From assembly GCA_905250025.1 (NCBI GenBank), contig CAJNOJ010000108.1:1-64000 (forward strand): a DNA stretch of 64,000 bases, given 5' to 3'. Origin of the DNA: Adineta ricciae (taxonomy: Eukaryota > Rotifera > Eurotatoria > Adinetida > Adinetidae). Numbering within the stretch: the first letter of the stretch is position 1; each line of letters opens with the position of its first letter. Positions 1 to 12,055 of the stretch are shown piece after piece. Made by a program: the position numbers and the translations under genes. The notes under the pieces were generated by a model that saw only the letters and a list, made by a program, of their open reading frames with translations, had not been told where the DNA came from and searched no databases.

Positions 1-1612
1 AAGACATCGGCTTGGGCAAGAGCAAAGGAAGTCTTATGTTACACTGTAAATAATCGATGACATTAATCTATGCATCGTTCTCAACCAGCATCGATGTTTT
101 AAATGTAGACTAAGACGAAAAAAACAGAGTACTTACTTTCAAATGTTTGTCAACTCTTGAGAAAGAGAGAAAAGATGCGGTGTGTCGGCAGAAAAAAAAG
201 AAAGAATTGAAAGTTTCAACAAGGTTATTGAATGTCTGTCTGCAATATTGACTTGATATTTAGCTCATCGGTTCGATATCCTGAACATTATGTTCTCAAG
301 CCGGAAATCATCGTTTGTCGGTTTAGAGAAGAAGGAAAAGGTGGCATCAGTCGGCAATTTCTTATCTGTTTTCATCTTTCTTGTTGCTTGCTAACAGATT
401 GAACAGTTCCGTTTTATTTTATCATTTCTCGTGTGAAAATTCAACATTGATACGAAGTCTGAAACTCGTCATCGAATGACAATGGAACGAGAAAAGTTCG
501 TATTGACTGTTAAATCTACACGTGTATGAATAAATGAGAAGGTTTTTTGTTTCTCTTGAAAATGAGACAATGATCGGCACGTTAAGTAAATTGATAGTCG
601 ATTTCGATCAGGTGTCGAATTCATATCAACTAGGAATAGTAAATGACCAAATAGCACGTTTTGCGTTCGTTTTTTTTTCACATACATACATCAGAAATCA
701 TTCGTTTTCTCTTTCTCCTCCTACTCAATATGTATTTAGTATGATAACTGTAGATGGACATGTTCGAAAAGAATTCGATTTGTTAGCTCACGTCTCGATA
801 GTCAATCGAGAAAAGTTCTGTATATTTTTTGTCTTTCGTATATTCATATCAATAAATGAATACGAATTTCAATCGAGAATTTTTATGTCATTGACGATAA
901 GGATGAAGTGGTTTTGAAACACTTAGTTTTGTTTTATCGAATACAAGAGTAGAATAATGTTTGAAGACAAAGTGATTAGATTAAATAAAGAATGTCTGTG
1001 ATATACATGCCAATGACAGATTTAATAGATTGATGATTAAAGAAGATTTTCTATTTTCAACAAATAATGACAACTGAGGATTGGTACATGACAAATTTGT
1101 CCTTTGAATACACAACTTCTTACCCATTCAGAATAACAAGGAAATAAGTGTATGTTCTTTTACGAGACTTACTGACCTAACTTTAGCATTTGTTAGAGAT
1201 AGTCGGACTAGTGAAATCTCCGAAATGCAATTTATCATATGGATTTGTGGCAACAGTGAAATGAATGAAGTGTTATTTCTTTTCAAAAACATCAAAAAAA
1301 CGATTTGAAAATGCATTAAATTCTTCGTTGTCGTGCAGAAACAGAAAAATGATATTCTCACTCACAATTGAATTGATTTTGTGCGTTTTTTGCTAGTATA
1401 GATGTCGACATTATTTTCTTTTCTTTTCAATAGTTGTCTCTAGTGATACACAACGTCGTTTTCACACTGGCTGCTCTTATCAACCATCCGATAAGGTGAT
1501 CATTTGACAGTCACATCACATTTAAAAGCGAAAAACGTTTGTTTTCATGAAGGACAATCTTTTCTGTATATATGCTAATTAATATTTTATAATCAAAGAA
1601 AAGTTAATCAAA
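1..1612. other. Left-edge region without a supported gene
   Basis: No recognisable coding exon. All three forward frames are open over the first 45-60 bases, so the edge could hold the tail of an exon of a gene lying to the left, but it is too short to judge. A 127-codon open frame at 534-917 has biased, low-complexity composition and no recognisable motif. The last 50 bases are the probable 5' leader of the RNF41 gene. Confidence 0.4.
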
Positions 1613-2950
1613 ATGGGTTTTGATCTACAACGCTTTCCAAATGGTGTTGATGAAGAATTGACGTGTATGTATATTGAATAAGATCTTCATGACAGAAATT
1701 TGAAAATATGACTGTAGGTGCTATCTGTGGTGGTGTTCTTCAAGATCCTCTTCATGCTCCAACATGTGAACATGCATTTTGTCAAGTAAAATCGATAATC
1801 GAGGGTCATCTATCGATGTCGAACGTTTGAAATTTCATAGGTTTGTATAAATGAGTGGCTTTCACGCGTTCAAACATGTCCCATTGATCGAACGCCGATG
1901 GAATCGGATCAATTGAAACCAGTTCCGCGAATATTGAAAAATTTACTTAGTCGGTGAGTTTTGGATCAAAATTTACTTATTAGTTTGATTATCTTCATTG
2001 ACTAGTTTGAACATCACGTGTGAAAACGAAGGTTGTACGGCAATAGTGAAGTTAGACGCATTAGCAAATCATTTAGCAGAATGTGATTTTAATCCAAAGA
2101 AATTAGTTGAATGTGAAAATGGGTGCGGAATGATGATATCAAAAGATAATGTTGCTGTAAGGAAATCTTTTCGTTTATCGTGTTAGAATTCATTTTTTTT
2201 ACAATTAAATAGAATCACAATTGTATTCAAGCACTAAGGAACGAACTTGTTACTGTTAAAAGTGAATTACAAAGATATCGAACTGATATGGATTTGTACA
2301 AAGCAGAAGTGCGAACGCTTCAAGTAAGTTTTTCATTATTTGTTTTTATTTTCATCGGTTAATCTTAATTTTGAAGGAATTTATTCGTGTTCTTCGGATG
2401 AACAATCCGACAATATCACGAGTGTATGAACGAGTGGAAAACGACGAGATTCTAAGGTAAAATCGAACGAAAATATCAATTGAAATTCATATCGAATAAT
2501 TTAGATGGTCAGTAAGTTTGCAATTAGCACGTGTGACACGTTGGGGTGGAATGATATCTACTCCCGATGCTGTTCTACAAGCAGTTATCAAACGTGCTCT
2601 ATTAGAAAGCGGTTGTCCAATCAATATTACTAACGATCTTATGGAAAATGCACATGAACGACACTGGCCACAAGGCTTATCGACATTAGGTTCGTTGAAA
2701 TCTTAATCATGAATAAATATTCTCATCAGCTATGTTTAGAAACTCGACAAGTGAATCGAAGACATTATGAAAGTTATATCTGTCGACGTATTATTGGTAA
2801 ACAAGCAGTTGTAGTACTGGGATGTGACAATCGACATATGGATCAACTGATGAGTAAGTCAAGACGAACATGTTGTTTGACAAATTGTCTGTGTGGATTT
2901 TAGTTGCAGAACCGGGTATTGTCATGATATTTGCACATGGTGTGGAATAG
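1613..2950 (+). CDS. RNF41: E3 ubiquitin ligase NRDP1 / RNF41
   Basis: RING-type E3 ubiquitin ligase; in animals NRDP1 controls turnover and trafficking of receptors such as ErbB3. The start reads MGFDLQRFPNGVDEELTC, collinear with animal NRDP1. A RING finger follows (CAICGGVL, CEHAFC, CPIDR), then a zinc-finger/TRAF-like Cys-rich stretch (CENEGC, CENGCG, NHNC), a short coiled coil, and the substrate-binding domain with the nearly invariant block ARVTRWGGMISTPDAVLQ. The protein ends IFAHGVE, slightly shorter than the vertebrate protein. At least seven short exons can be joined with GT/AG borders (for example 1613-1664, 1718-1785, 1841-1953, from 2006). No break is seen. The next gene on the strand starts 577 nt downstream. 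Confidence 0.95.
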
Positions 2951-3527
2951 AAGTCAAAATGAAGATATTTATTTCTATATGGGATTATTAGTATCTGTGT
3001 TAATTCGTCGAAATGAATTATGTTCTTTTCTTTTTCTGATATGATAAACATAAATATAAAAGAAAACATTTTATACGATTTTTCTACGCGAAACGACAAC
3101 ACTCTTCAATTGAATGTGATTAATAATTACCTGAAATCAAGTCTTTCATTAGAAAGATTTCTAGTGAGATGGTGGCATTTTTTCATTTCTATTTGATTAA
3201 TTTTTCTAATGCAAAAAATCGTCTGTTTCAAGTGGAGAGAAAAATCGCGTCATTCGCTTTCTCATTTCAGTCATGAAGTGGTTTGAAAGAGTGGAATAGA
3301 AGAATCTACTTCCTGAGAAATATGAGAAGCCTGATTTGATATCGATTGGTTAATTAAGATGTCGCTAGTGAAAAAGACAACAAATCAATCAAAGAAAATA
3401 CAATTGATTTTGATTTGCAAATGTCAATAAATAAATGAAGAAAATAAATTTCTTCAAACAAGTTCATTTCACTTAGACAACATCTTCACGGAAAAAATGT
3501 AAACAAACAAAAAACAAGAGTTAGTCT
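2951..3527. other. Spacer between RNF41 and protein kinase D
   Basis: AT-rich, with no supported gene. A pyrimidine-rich AG acceptor-like site ending at 3475 (ttcatttcacttag) lies about 50 nt before the kinase start codon. It could be a spliced-leader acceptor or a 5' UTR intron end. Confidence 0.4.
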
Positions 3528-6500
3528 ATGGTTCGTTTAGCTCGTGAAACCGAGTCTTGTTTCCATGGCATGTCGTCATCTGACATTCGAAATCGAAATT
3601 ACTCTTTCGAGATCAAATTTGGCTCCTATCATCAAAAGGTCACCATTACAATGAGTCCAATTAATCTCACGATGAACACATTACGCGAAGTGGCCATACG
3701 GTTCATTGAAACAATGGTTTGACTTGTTAGAAAAGTGAAAATCATCGAGTTTTATTTGTCTTTTTGTCTTCAGTGTCCGGATCAGAATATCAAACATTTA
3801 CACAATCGAATATTATTATTCCGACATGAACCGTCTGCATATGCAATGATAATACCACTCAAACCAAAAGATATTCTTGCGCCGGATACGATCGTTGAAG
3901 TAATTATATCACGTAAGTCATTGAAAGAAAAAGAGGAAATTTACACACTTTGAAATGTTTTGTTGATAGAATATCTTCATCGAATGTTTTTCTTTAATTA
4001 ATATATAAAAATAATCAAGCTAATTTCGATATACTTCCCTGTAAATGTCACTAGAAAGATGTGCTCTTTAAAGAGTTAATATTCAAAGCGCTCACACATG
4101 TATTTACATTCATGATCAAGCATAGATACAGTCAATCGGATATGCGTGTTGAAGAATGTATAAAGTGGAAGCATAACAATGAGACGACGAAAAAATATGT
4201 CTGATGTTCTATCATTCAAAATCCGTCTTTGTCGACAAGACTTTTCTTTCTAATTGAGAGCAACTATGATTACGTGCAAACTGATCAGATTTCGCTTTCT
4301 ATTTATCATTCTTTTTTCCATGTTTACATAGAATTTTGCTTTTTGTATACTCTTTCTATTCTTCATTATCATTATTTTCTTTTTCTTTATTCCCCATCTA
4401 TCACTTTCTCTCTCTCTCTCTATTAGTCTCGTATAACTTTCCTTGGTATGTTTTCTTTTCTTTTTTTTTAATCAAAAGCATGCATTTACTAATATATATG
4501 ATGTATAAAGAGTGCTTGTAGCTGCGTTCTATACCGGTTGGAAGAAAGACGAGCATTTCCGTTTTTTTGCCTTTCTTTATATATATTCTATTCAAATCCA
4601 GGTAATAATATCGTTTTCTATAGTCAGCTTCTATTGATTTATTTAATATATATATATTTGTATTTGTCAATGATCTCGACATGGGATCAGGTTTTGATTT
4701 ATAGGTTTCTCTTTTGCCCTCACTCGATTGACAATAATAACGGATGCTTATCGCACGTTTGCTCGTCTTACACATGTCAATTTGATATCTATTGCCTACG
4801 ACAAAGACAATACGTGCTTGTCGAGTATTCGTCACATAGGAGAACTGAAAAACTATGCCATAGACAAAAGAAGAATGTGTATTTGTGTATGGTGGCATTT
4901 CTGTAACTGTCTTTTTCGACTGATATTACGCATTGTAACGCGATTATTAACAAATAGTCAAAGCAAAGAAGAGAACGAGAAATATAAGCGGATCTATTCT
5001 TATTAATGTTCTAGACTAGAATACAGATCAACTGTTTTCTGAAGTTGAGAACTAAAAACGCGAAGAACAAAGATATTTTCTTCTTCTTTATTCATTGATT
5101 TAACGAAATGATGTTAAAAAAAGAAAGATAAAACGTTCCCTCTTATTACAATGTTATCCGCTTGTATAATCAATTTAATTATACGGCTGATGAATTTCTC
5201 TATATTCGTTGAAATATGTCCATAAATTATATGCAAGAAACTTCACACATATCTATTTCCTCCAGAGCAGTCTTTTTTCTCTTTACTTTTCCCTTTTTTT
5301 TTTACTATTGTTGTTAGAAACTAATATTTATTTATTCATTAGGTGCAAATTAGACGATCAAAAAGAATATTGGATTTTGTCGAATGAGATGAAGAACATT
5401 TCGTGAAGAGATTTCATTGAGTTTTGCCTTTCTCTCGTTTCTCTGCTTTTTTTTCGCCTTCGAGTCAGATTTGATTAATCAATTGATCTATAACGTCAAT
5501 ACTCCTCCGTCACAAACATCGACAGATCGGTTCATTTTGCTTTTTTTCTAGCATACATCATGAGTGACTGCACGCGTCTCGTTCCACATGTCCTCAGTTT
5601 ACACACATATTTATCACCAACATTTTGTGATTTATGTGGACAATTTCTCTTTGGTCTTTATAAACAAGGAATGAAATGTGAAGGTAACTTTGACTTGTCC
5701 TTTTTTTTTTTCATCAAAATCGACCCAGTTCTCTATTTCAGGATGTGCTCGCAATTTCCACAAACGATGTGTATCAGATTTGCCTGATAACTGTTCGCCA
5801 ATGGCAAGAAAAATATCCGATGTGGCATGTTCACATGATGATGATGTAAATATTATTCGATAGACTCCTAGGGAATCGAATAGAATATGAAAGAAAAACA
5901 TTATAATCATTGACTAGAGATACACTAATTGCACGCACAACAATTTTGTCTCATGCTAATCCAAACTGACTGAATTTATGTTCGAATATGTAAATCTTTG
6001 TTCTGATTGTTTTCAGGTTACCAATGATGTCAAAAAACGTTTAACATTAACCGGTGCGGAATTACCTACTGAATTACCACATTGCTTTTACGTTCATAGT
6101 TATCGTTCTCCGACAAAGTGTTACATTTGTAAACGTTTACTCAAAGGTCTCGTTAAACAAGGATACCGGTGTAAAGGTAGACGAGCGGAACAAATCGTCA
6201 TATGCAGATGAAGTATCTTTTATATTTTAGATTGTAAGATGAGTGTTCATAAAAAATGTATTCCAAAAGTAACTAAAAATTGTCGAGGAATGGCAATGCA
6301 AAACAGTAATCAAGGTAAAATTTTAATAGAAGTATAAAGAAGATGAATTTTTTTGAATAGATGATGATGAATCATCTCGTGACACCGGTGATGATTTAAC
6401 AGTTAATACTCGATTACGAGATCTTTCCTCATCACCCATTAATTGTCCTCCAGATGAAGATGATGATAATGATTCTATTCGTCATGCAAATATTCGTGCA

Positions 6501-9059
6501 CAACGTCTTATTCAAAGTATTAAACGTATTAAAAAAGCTGATGGTGGTGCTCTTTTCTGGGAAGGATGGATGATTCATACGCTTGACAAAGATTCTTCTA
6601 CAGAAAAACGTTATTATTGGCGTGTCGATGCTTCGTATGTTCATTGACAAAGTAGAAAAATGTCGAAAATTTCGTTGATATACACTTTTTTAGATACATC
6701 ACAATGTATCAAAATGAGACAACCAACAAATTCTCTCGTGAAATCGCTTTAGAACATGTTCTTTTGCAATTGAATACCGATGATGACAAAGAACACTATT
6801 TTGAAATTCGCACTGAACAACATGTTTATTATTGTGGTTGTAAACGAACGAGAACTCGAGTAAGATTATTCTTCTGTTTTTCTTTCAATTTCAAATTATT
6901 TTCTTTCTAAAGCAATACGATCTAACCCATTCAGCTCAACATGCTCGAAATGCTTATACACAAATCCGACAAGCACTTCTAGCGTATAATAACGATGGAA
7001 CTGAAGTGAAGAACGTGTTTACCATTGTCTCATCTCGCGCTCAAACTCGAGACATCAATGAACTGTATAAAATCAATCCGATTGAAGTTCTGGGCAGTGG
7101 ACAGTTCGGAACTGTTTATGGAGGTTATTCGTTGGAAACAAAAGAGCAAGTGGCGATTAAAGTGATTGATAAGACACGATTTAGTGAACAGGAAGAGAAA
7201 ATACATCGCGAAGTTGATATTTTACAAGAGGTTTCCCATCCTGGAGTAATTAAATTACATGCCATGTTTGATACACCAGGCAAAGTAAATGAAAGATTCT
7301 TTACCTTGAAGAAAATAATATATTTTTCTCATTTAGTTTTATCTTGTTATGGAAAAATTGCATTCGGACATGTTGGAAATGATTTTATCGCAGCCAATAA
7401 AACGTTTAAATGAACGACAAACGAAATTTTTAATTTATCAAGTAAACAAATTCGATAGAGTTGCGTTTCTTTCAATTCATTGATGATGCTCGTTTAGGTT
7501 CTTGTAGCATTGAGATATTTACACAGTAAATCAATTGTACATTGTGATTTGAAGCCGGAAAATGGTTTGTTGATTGTTTTCATTGATTATGTTTCATTAG
7601 ATTTTCTTTTCAATAGTTCTTTTGGCACAAGCACAAGATTTTCCTCAAACGAAACTATGTGATTTTGGTTTTGCAAGAATTATTGGTGAAAAATCGTTTC
7701 GACGATCGATTGTTGGAACACCAGCTTACTTACGTAAGGAATTTTCTCATTTTAACGGAAGATTTGTTCTTAAAACACACGATGAAACATCTCAAATTTC
7801 ATGTTGGTAGTAAAACCTAACCAACCGATTGAACTCGCGTATCGTTGAGTAGTTCTAAATTGACACAATAATCTTGTGTTACATCTGTGAATCAAATATT
7901 TAATAAAAGAAGGATTTCCGGTAAATAACATTAGATTATTGATACCAGATATGTGCTGTGCATTTGAATGGATGTACCTATTTTGTTATGATTGTCGAGG
8001 CGAGGAAAATATTAGTAGGAGATATTTTTTTTAGTCATCAATTCCCAGACAGTGACGCATGGGTGAATATGTAATTTTATTCTTTTGTATTTAGCACCAG
8101 AAGCATTGAAACCTGAAATTCGATTGGAGAAAGGTTATAATCGTTCATTAGATATGTGGTCATGTGGTGTGATTATCTATGTTTCGTAAGTTTTGTTCAA
8201 TCTTTGCACAACAAATCTTTCATTGAATATTTAGATTAAGTGGAACATTTCCATTTAATGAAGACGAAGAAATCGAAGATGTAAGGATATTCTTCGTGAA
8301 TTCTGATCTAATCTATTTTATTTTTAGCAAATTCGCAATGCAAATTTTATGTTTCCTGCCACACCATGGAAAGACATATCAAATGAAGGTATATTCTAAT
8401 CTCATCATGATCCAACATGAAAGCTTTTCGATTTTCACAGCCTTAAGTTTTCTCCAAGGCTTATTAGCATTGGATAGTAAAAGACGATTAATGATAAATA
8501 AAGTTTTTCTTCAACCATGGCTTCAGGTGGAGATTTCTTTTTCGACATGACGAATTTGTTTGACTTTGCACGAGATTTGATTTAATTTACTTTGCTGCAT
8601 GTGAAGGATTTTTTCATTTTATATTTTTGTTGCATGGAAATTGATGAATTATTTTAGCGATCGATCTTATTTCACATCATTTGCTTCAAGTAAACGCTGG
8701 ACATCGACTAGCAGCCGCAAGTGCACTCAAACATGCTTTTTTTGAGGTGTGTGCATGACGTTTCCCTTCCGTTTTGTTATTCTTAAAACTAATCATTAAT
8801 ATTTCTCTGTAGGATTATCAGTTGTATTGTGATTTACGTAAACTTGAAGACACAAGTGATCGTGAACGTTGGTTGACAATCCCGGAGGATGATGACAAAT
8901 GGGAGCAATATGCGAAAGAGAATGGTTTTTTTGGTAAAACTTCGGCAGGTCAGAAACTTCTTCTGGAGAAATCGTATTTCATCGTGTTTTTCTTATCTCA
9001 TTTCAGCGTCATCATCTCTAACATTAACATTTCCAAACAAAAACTATTTAAATGTTTAG
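3528..9059 (+). CDS. PRKD: Protein kinase D (PRKD family Ser/Thr kinase)
   Basis: Diacylglycerol-responsive Ser/Thr kinase acting at Golgi and plasma membranes. Domains in order: N-terminal ubiquitin-like region (3528-3913, KILLFRH-type motif as [12 protein letters not shown]), two C1 zinc fingers (5552-5860 and 5978-6300; HX12CX2C pattern starting [13 protein letters not shown] and [12 protein letters not shown]), an acidic linker, a PH domain (LFWEGWMIH, 6550-6960), and the kinase domain. The kinase has the P-loop [25 protein letters not shown] (HCD rather than HRD, usual for PKD), CDFGFAR, and the activation loop [13 protein letters not shown] with both regulatory serines. The family APE motif reads PPE across the 7733/8095 joint. 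Two alternative exons encode subdomain XI (see separate entries). The last exon, joined across 8950-9006, gives a C terminus ending YLNV. A 1.6-kb intron follows the N-terminal exons, so the first two exons and the C1 part could also belong to different transcripts. Confidence 0.92.
3914..5551 (+). other. Large intron of the protein kinase D gene
   Basis: This is by far the longest intron inferred in the window, about 1.6 kb against 40-130 nt for most others. It is T-rich with CT microsatellite stretches near 4400. Open frames of 92-165 codons occur on both strands at 4401-5006 but overlap each other and show no family motif. It may hold an alternative promoter for a kinase isoform starting at the in-frame ATG at 5560 ([10 protein letters not shown]), or a small nested gene. 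Neither can be shown here. Confidence 0.5.
8441..8526 (+). other. Mutually exclusive exon A of protein kinase D
   Basis: An 86-nt exon with acceptor tttcacag before it and donor cag/gtgg after it. It enters in phase 1 (completing the Gly/Ala codon split after ISNE) and leaves in phase 0. It encodes the end of the kinase domain: [16 protein letters not shown] then a PWLQ end, as in vertebrate PKD before the DYQ block. Subdomain XI arginine is present. Confidence 0.8.
8658..8746 (+). other. Mutually exclusive exon B of protein kinase D
   Basis: An 89-nt exon, 131 nt after exon A, with acceptor attattttag and donor gag/gtgtgt. It has the same entry and exit phases as exon A and encodes the same structural segment in diverged form: [17 protein letters not shown] and an end in KHAFFE. 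Splicing A to B gives an in-frame stop (AAG TAA) and skipping both also gives a stop (TTG TGA), so only one of the two can be used per full-length transcript. Confidence 0.8.
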
Positions 9060-9405
9060 TCAATTCAGCAACTCGGTTACTGTTTCTTTTGTATTGCATC
9101 AGATACAAACAAAAGACAACTACGTTTATAAACTTTAGCGAACTATCCGCGTGAATAATCGAATTGGCAATGAGTCATAACTATAATCTTTTCTTTCGTT
9201 TCTTCTATATTTAGTCATTTGATTTCTAGTGAATCTTTTTCTTCTCTTTCTAAATGTGTCATTTCGTTTCTACACCTGTTGATATTTTGTTGGAGAACTA
9301 GTCGGGTTCTTTTTTTTTCTTCTTCTTTTTCGTTCGTATATATAAATCAATCGGGGAGCCGTGTTTCATCTTGTCTAGATATGTAATGTTTTTATTAAAT
9401 TCCAG
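9060..9405. other. Spacer / 3' UTR after protein kinase D
   Basis: T-rich with CTTT stretches; no coding signal. It ends in attaaattccag directly before the ATG of the next small gene, an acceptor-like end. Confidence 0.4.
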
Positions 9406-9845
9406 ATGTCAACAGATCTTAAACGAACTTTGAATGATTTGACAAATGAAAGCAAACGATTGAAAAATGATTCAGCAATTGATCTAAACTTCGATATTGG
9501 AGAAATTAAACATCAACAATCGCATTCATCATCAGGTAGGACAGGAATTTATTTGTAATTTAGAGGATAATTTGTCTTGTAGAATCTTTATTTGAAGATG
9601 ATTCAATATTTGATGATGATGTTTTCGAAGATGAACCGTTATCTTCGTCTAAGTTGAATCAAAGTCAAGGTCGAAAACGATTAAATGGAACGTCAAGTTA
9701 TCGAATGAAGGAAAACAAACCCAAACGAAAGAGTCAAATCGGAAAAAAAGATAATCGTTTAATTGATCAAACATTAAATCAATTACGCGAAGAACAAGCT
9801 CGTATCGACGCTCACTCACTTTCCATTCTTTCCAAACGCATGTAA
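9406..9845 (+). CDS. Small charged protein, unknown
   Basis: Two exons (9406-9535, 9583-9845) give a protein of about 130 residues that I do not recognise. It has three blocks: a charged N terminus (MSTDLKRTLNDLTNESKRLK), an acidic middle rich in Asp, Glu and Phe (SLFEDDSIFDDDVFEDE), and a Lys/Arg-rich stretch with a probable nuclear signal (KENKPKRKS). It ends in a predicted helix (LNQLREEQARIDAHSLSIL). The ATG follows an AG acceptor directly, which argues for its own trans-spliced start rather than being the tail of the kinase upstream. It could be a nuclear adaptor; no function is assigned. Confidence 0.6.
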
Positions 9846-10963
9846 ACTGTTTTATACACAACGAAAACAATTTCTCAATTCATTTTCTTATATGTGTCAT
9901 GTATCGTTTAGTTAGTTTCTCTCTCTTTTTTTTTCTCTCTTTTCATTTGTTATGGATTGATGACTATTCTATTAGTTTTTTCTTCTTCATCAGATAAGTC
10001 AGATAGATATGTATGTGAAAGAATGATGGGTGATGGAATAAAAATATAAATTTATCTTTTTTGAAAAGACAATTAGAAATGACGTTGTTTTCAATTGTTG
10101 ATTAATAGAAACTAAATGTGTTATGGAAATGCTTATCGTTTTTTGCATCGACAGTTAATTGGTGTAGTTTGTTTAGGTGATAGTAAATGTCAGAAGATAT
10201 TTAATGAGTTTTATTAATAGGATATCGAGGGATTGTTTATCTTGGATAAAGTTCTGTAGAAATTTGACTCGGATTTATTTCATGGGATGTTTTATGTCAG
10301 AATGTGAAGTCAATGGATGAAATATACTTGTAAAGTTTTGTAGAACGAGATTGACATATGCTTCTTTTACTCTTAACAGATGGTTTCAATGATGTTGTGG
10401 AATTGATTGAGACGTAAAAGCTGTTCGATGAAAAAGAAATAACTTTATGAATTGATATTCGATTAATAATTGCATGTTTTATAACTTCTTTCCGTAAAAA
10501 GACACACTTACTCTCATTCGAGGAATTGAAAACACATAAGAAAGTGTTACAATTTGTGAAGAATTGAGTTTAAATATTTGAATTTTAATACGAGATGAAT
10601 GTATCAGTTCTCAGTTCATTCTGAAGATCATGGATCTTATTCAAATCTAAAATCTCCCACAATCAACTTTTACTAAGGTAAATAATTTTATTGGAATATG
10701 TAATATCATTGATTCATGTCTCTGCATTTTTTATTTCTGTACAAATCAGTTATGTTGTGTGTTTCCCAATTCAGTTGTTAAAATTCAACTTCTACAGAAA
10801 CAAGTGTCCTCTATCAAATACAATAATTGCAAATATTTGTCCCCAACGTTTATTGTTTTCCTATTCACTAATGCGACTGTAAAGTCATGATCCTTAATGG
10901 CTTTTCTTTTCCTTGAATAGAATCGATAAAGCAGCCAGTTATATCGAAATAATTGACAGTCAA
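9846..10963. other. Intergenic region with possible spliced 5' leader
   Basis: No gene seen. A donor-like ctaag/gtaaat at about 10677 and an acceptor-like ccttgaatag ending at 10920 could bound a 5' UTR intron of the next gene, or the latter could be a spliced-leader acceptor. Confidence 0.35.
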
Positions 10964-12055
10964 ATGTATACAACAGTCACCGAGAACAAGATGCATTTAC
11001 ATTACGAACAGCGAACAATACGTACTTGTCAAAGATTCGTGATATGTATATGTATTCTTGTAGCAACGATCTTTTTTCTATATTTTCTCTTTCAATATCA
11101 ACGAGTCAATTCATTATGGACACCCGTTCACGTTTGGTATACACCAGAACAAAGAATTAAACGACCAACTTATGTTAATCATGATCATGGATTTTGTGGT
11201 CCCTGTCCTACACATAAACTTTCGTCTGATGCATGGCGATTAATTGATCTTGTTCAACGTCTTGCTCCGAGAAATCCATTTCTCATCAATATTGGCGCTG
11301 CATCAAATTATGGCGGTCGCTATGATCCTACTTATCCTGTTCTTACGAGTACAAATTCGACATTCGGTGCGCTTCTTATTGATCCAAATCCTAATCCTAG
11401 CTTATTCTCTGGATACCCAAATCGAACGAATATTCGTATTACACATGATTATGTCTGGACGGAAACAATCATTCCAAATATATTTGAAAGATACAACATT
11501 TCAAAACAATTCACTATTCTCAAAGTAGACATCGACTCGTACGAATGCTCAGTACTTGAGAGTATTCTTCAAGCTGGTTATCGTCCTCAATTGATTCATA
11601 CCGAATTCAATCCGGTTTTCCCCCCGCCCGTCATTTTTAAACCAATTTATAATCCAAAAGTAAAAAATGACTGGAAACCTGAACTATGGGCAAGCAATAG
11701 TCCATTCTATGGATGTAGTTTAACAGCACTTTCACAATTGCTTCTTTCGTTTGATTACATACTTGTTGAAGTGGATTTTTGGGATGTAATTTATATCGAA
11801 CGAGAATTAGTTCGATCACTCGGAATTCAAATTCCTGTCAACGATCAAGCTGCCTATGAATATGGGTTTCTCGGTCACTCGTGTTTTCCATATTGCCGTG
11901 AAAATGTAAAATTATACAATAATCAGATCGAAAGTGCTATTAGATCCACAATAAATCAATCGAACTTTACCAACTATATGAAAACTATACTGGATTCCTA
12001 TGCACCAATCTCAATAAAAACAAAATCCAAACATCCATATGAAATAACTGTGTAA
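10964..12055 (+). CDS. Membrane-anchored FkbM-like methyltransferase family protein
   Basis: Intronless frame of about 363 residues from the ATG at 10964; the frame stays open 51 nt further up with no ATG. It has a type II membrane topology: a short N terminus, then a hydrophobic segment (FVICICILVATIFFLYFLF), then a lumenal/extracellular domain. Features of FkbM/methyltransferase-21-like domains are visible: FLINIGAASNYGG (cofactor-loop-like), ALLIDPNPNP, and LKVDIDSYECSVLESIL, matching the family's KID-G-E motif region. Several N-glycosylation sequons are present. The gene has no introns after the start, unlike its neighbours, which may fit a young or acquired gene. The methyl acceptor is unknown, and the family call rests on motifs only. 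Confidence 0.6.
   Translation: MYTTVTENKMHLHYEQRTIRTCQRFVICICILVATIFFLYFLFQYQRVNSLWTPVHVWYTPEQRIKRPTYVNHDHGFCGPCPTHKLSSDAWRLIDLVQRLAPRNPFLINIGAASNYGGRYDPTYPVLTSTNSTFGALLIDPNPNPSLFSGYPNRTNIRITHDYVWTETIIPNIFERYNISKQFTILKVDIDSYECSVLESILQAGYRPQLIHTEFNPVFPPPVIFKPIYNPKVKNDWKPELWASNSPFYGCSLTALSQLLLSFDYILVEVDFWDVIYIERELVRSLGIQIPVNDQAAYEYGFLGHSCFPYCRENVKLYNNQIESAIRSTINQSNFTNYMKTILDSYAPISIKTKSKHPYEITV

Noticed and set aside
534-917. 127-codon plus-strand open frame near the left edge
   Set aside because: Phe/Ile/Ser-biased composition expected of chance ORFs in T-rich DNA; no motif, no acceptor at the start, overlapped by an opposite-strand frame.
4401-5006. Open frames of 92-165 codons on both strands inside the kinase D intron
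   Set aside because: They overlap each other in several frames, are low complexity and match no family; treated as intronic noise.
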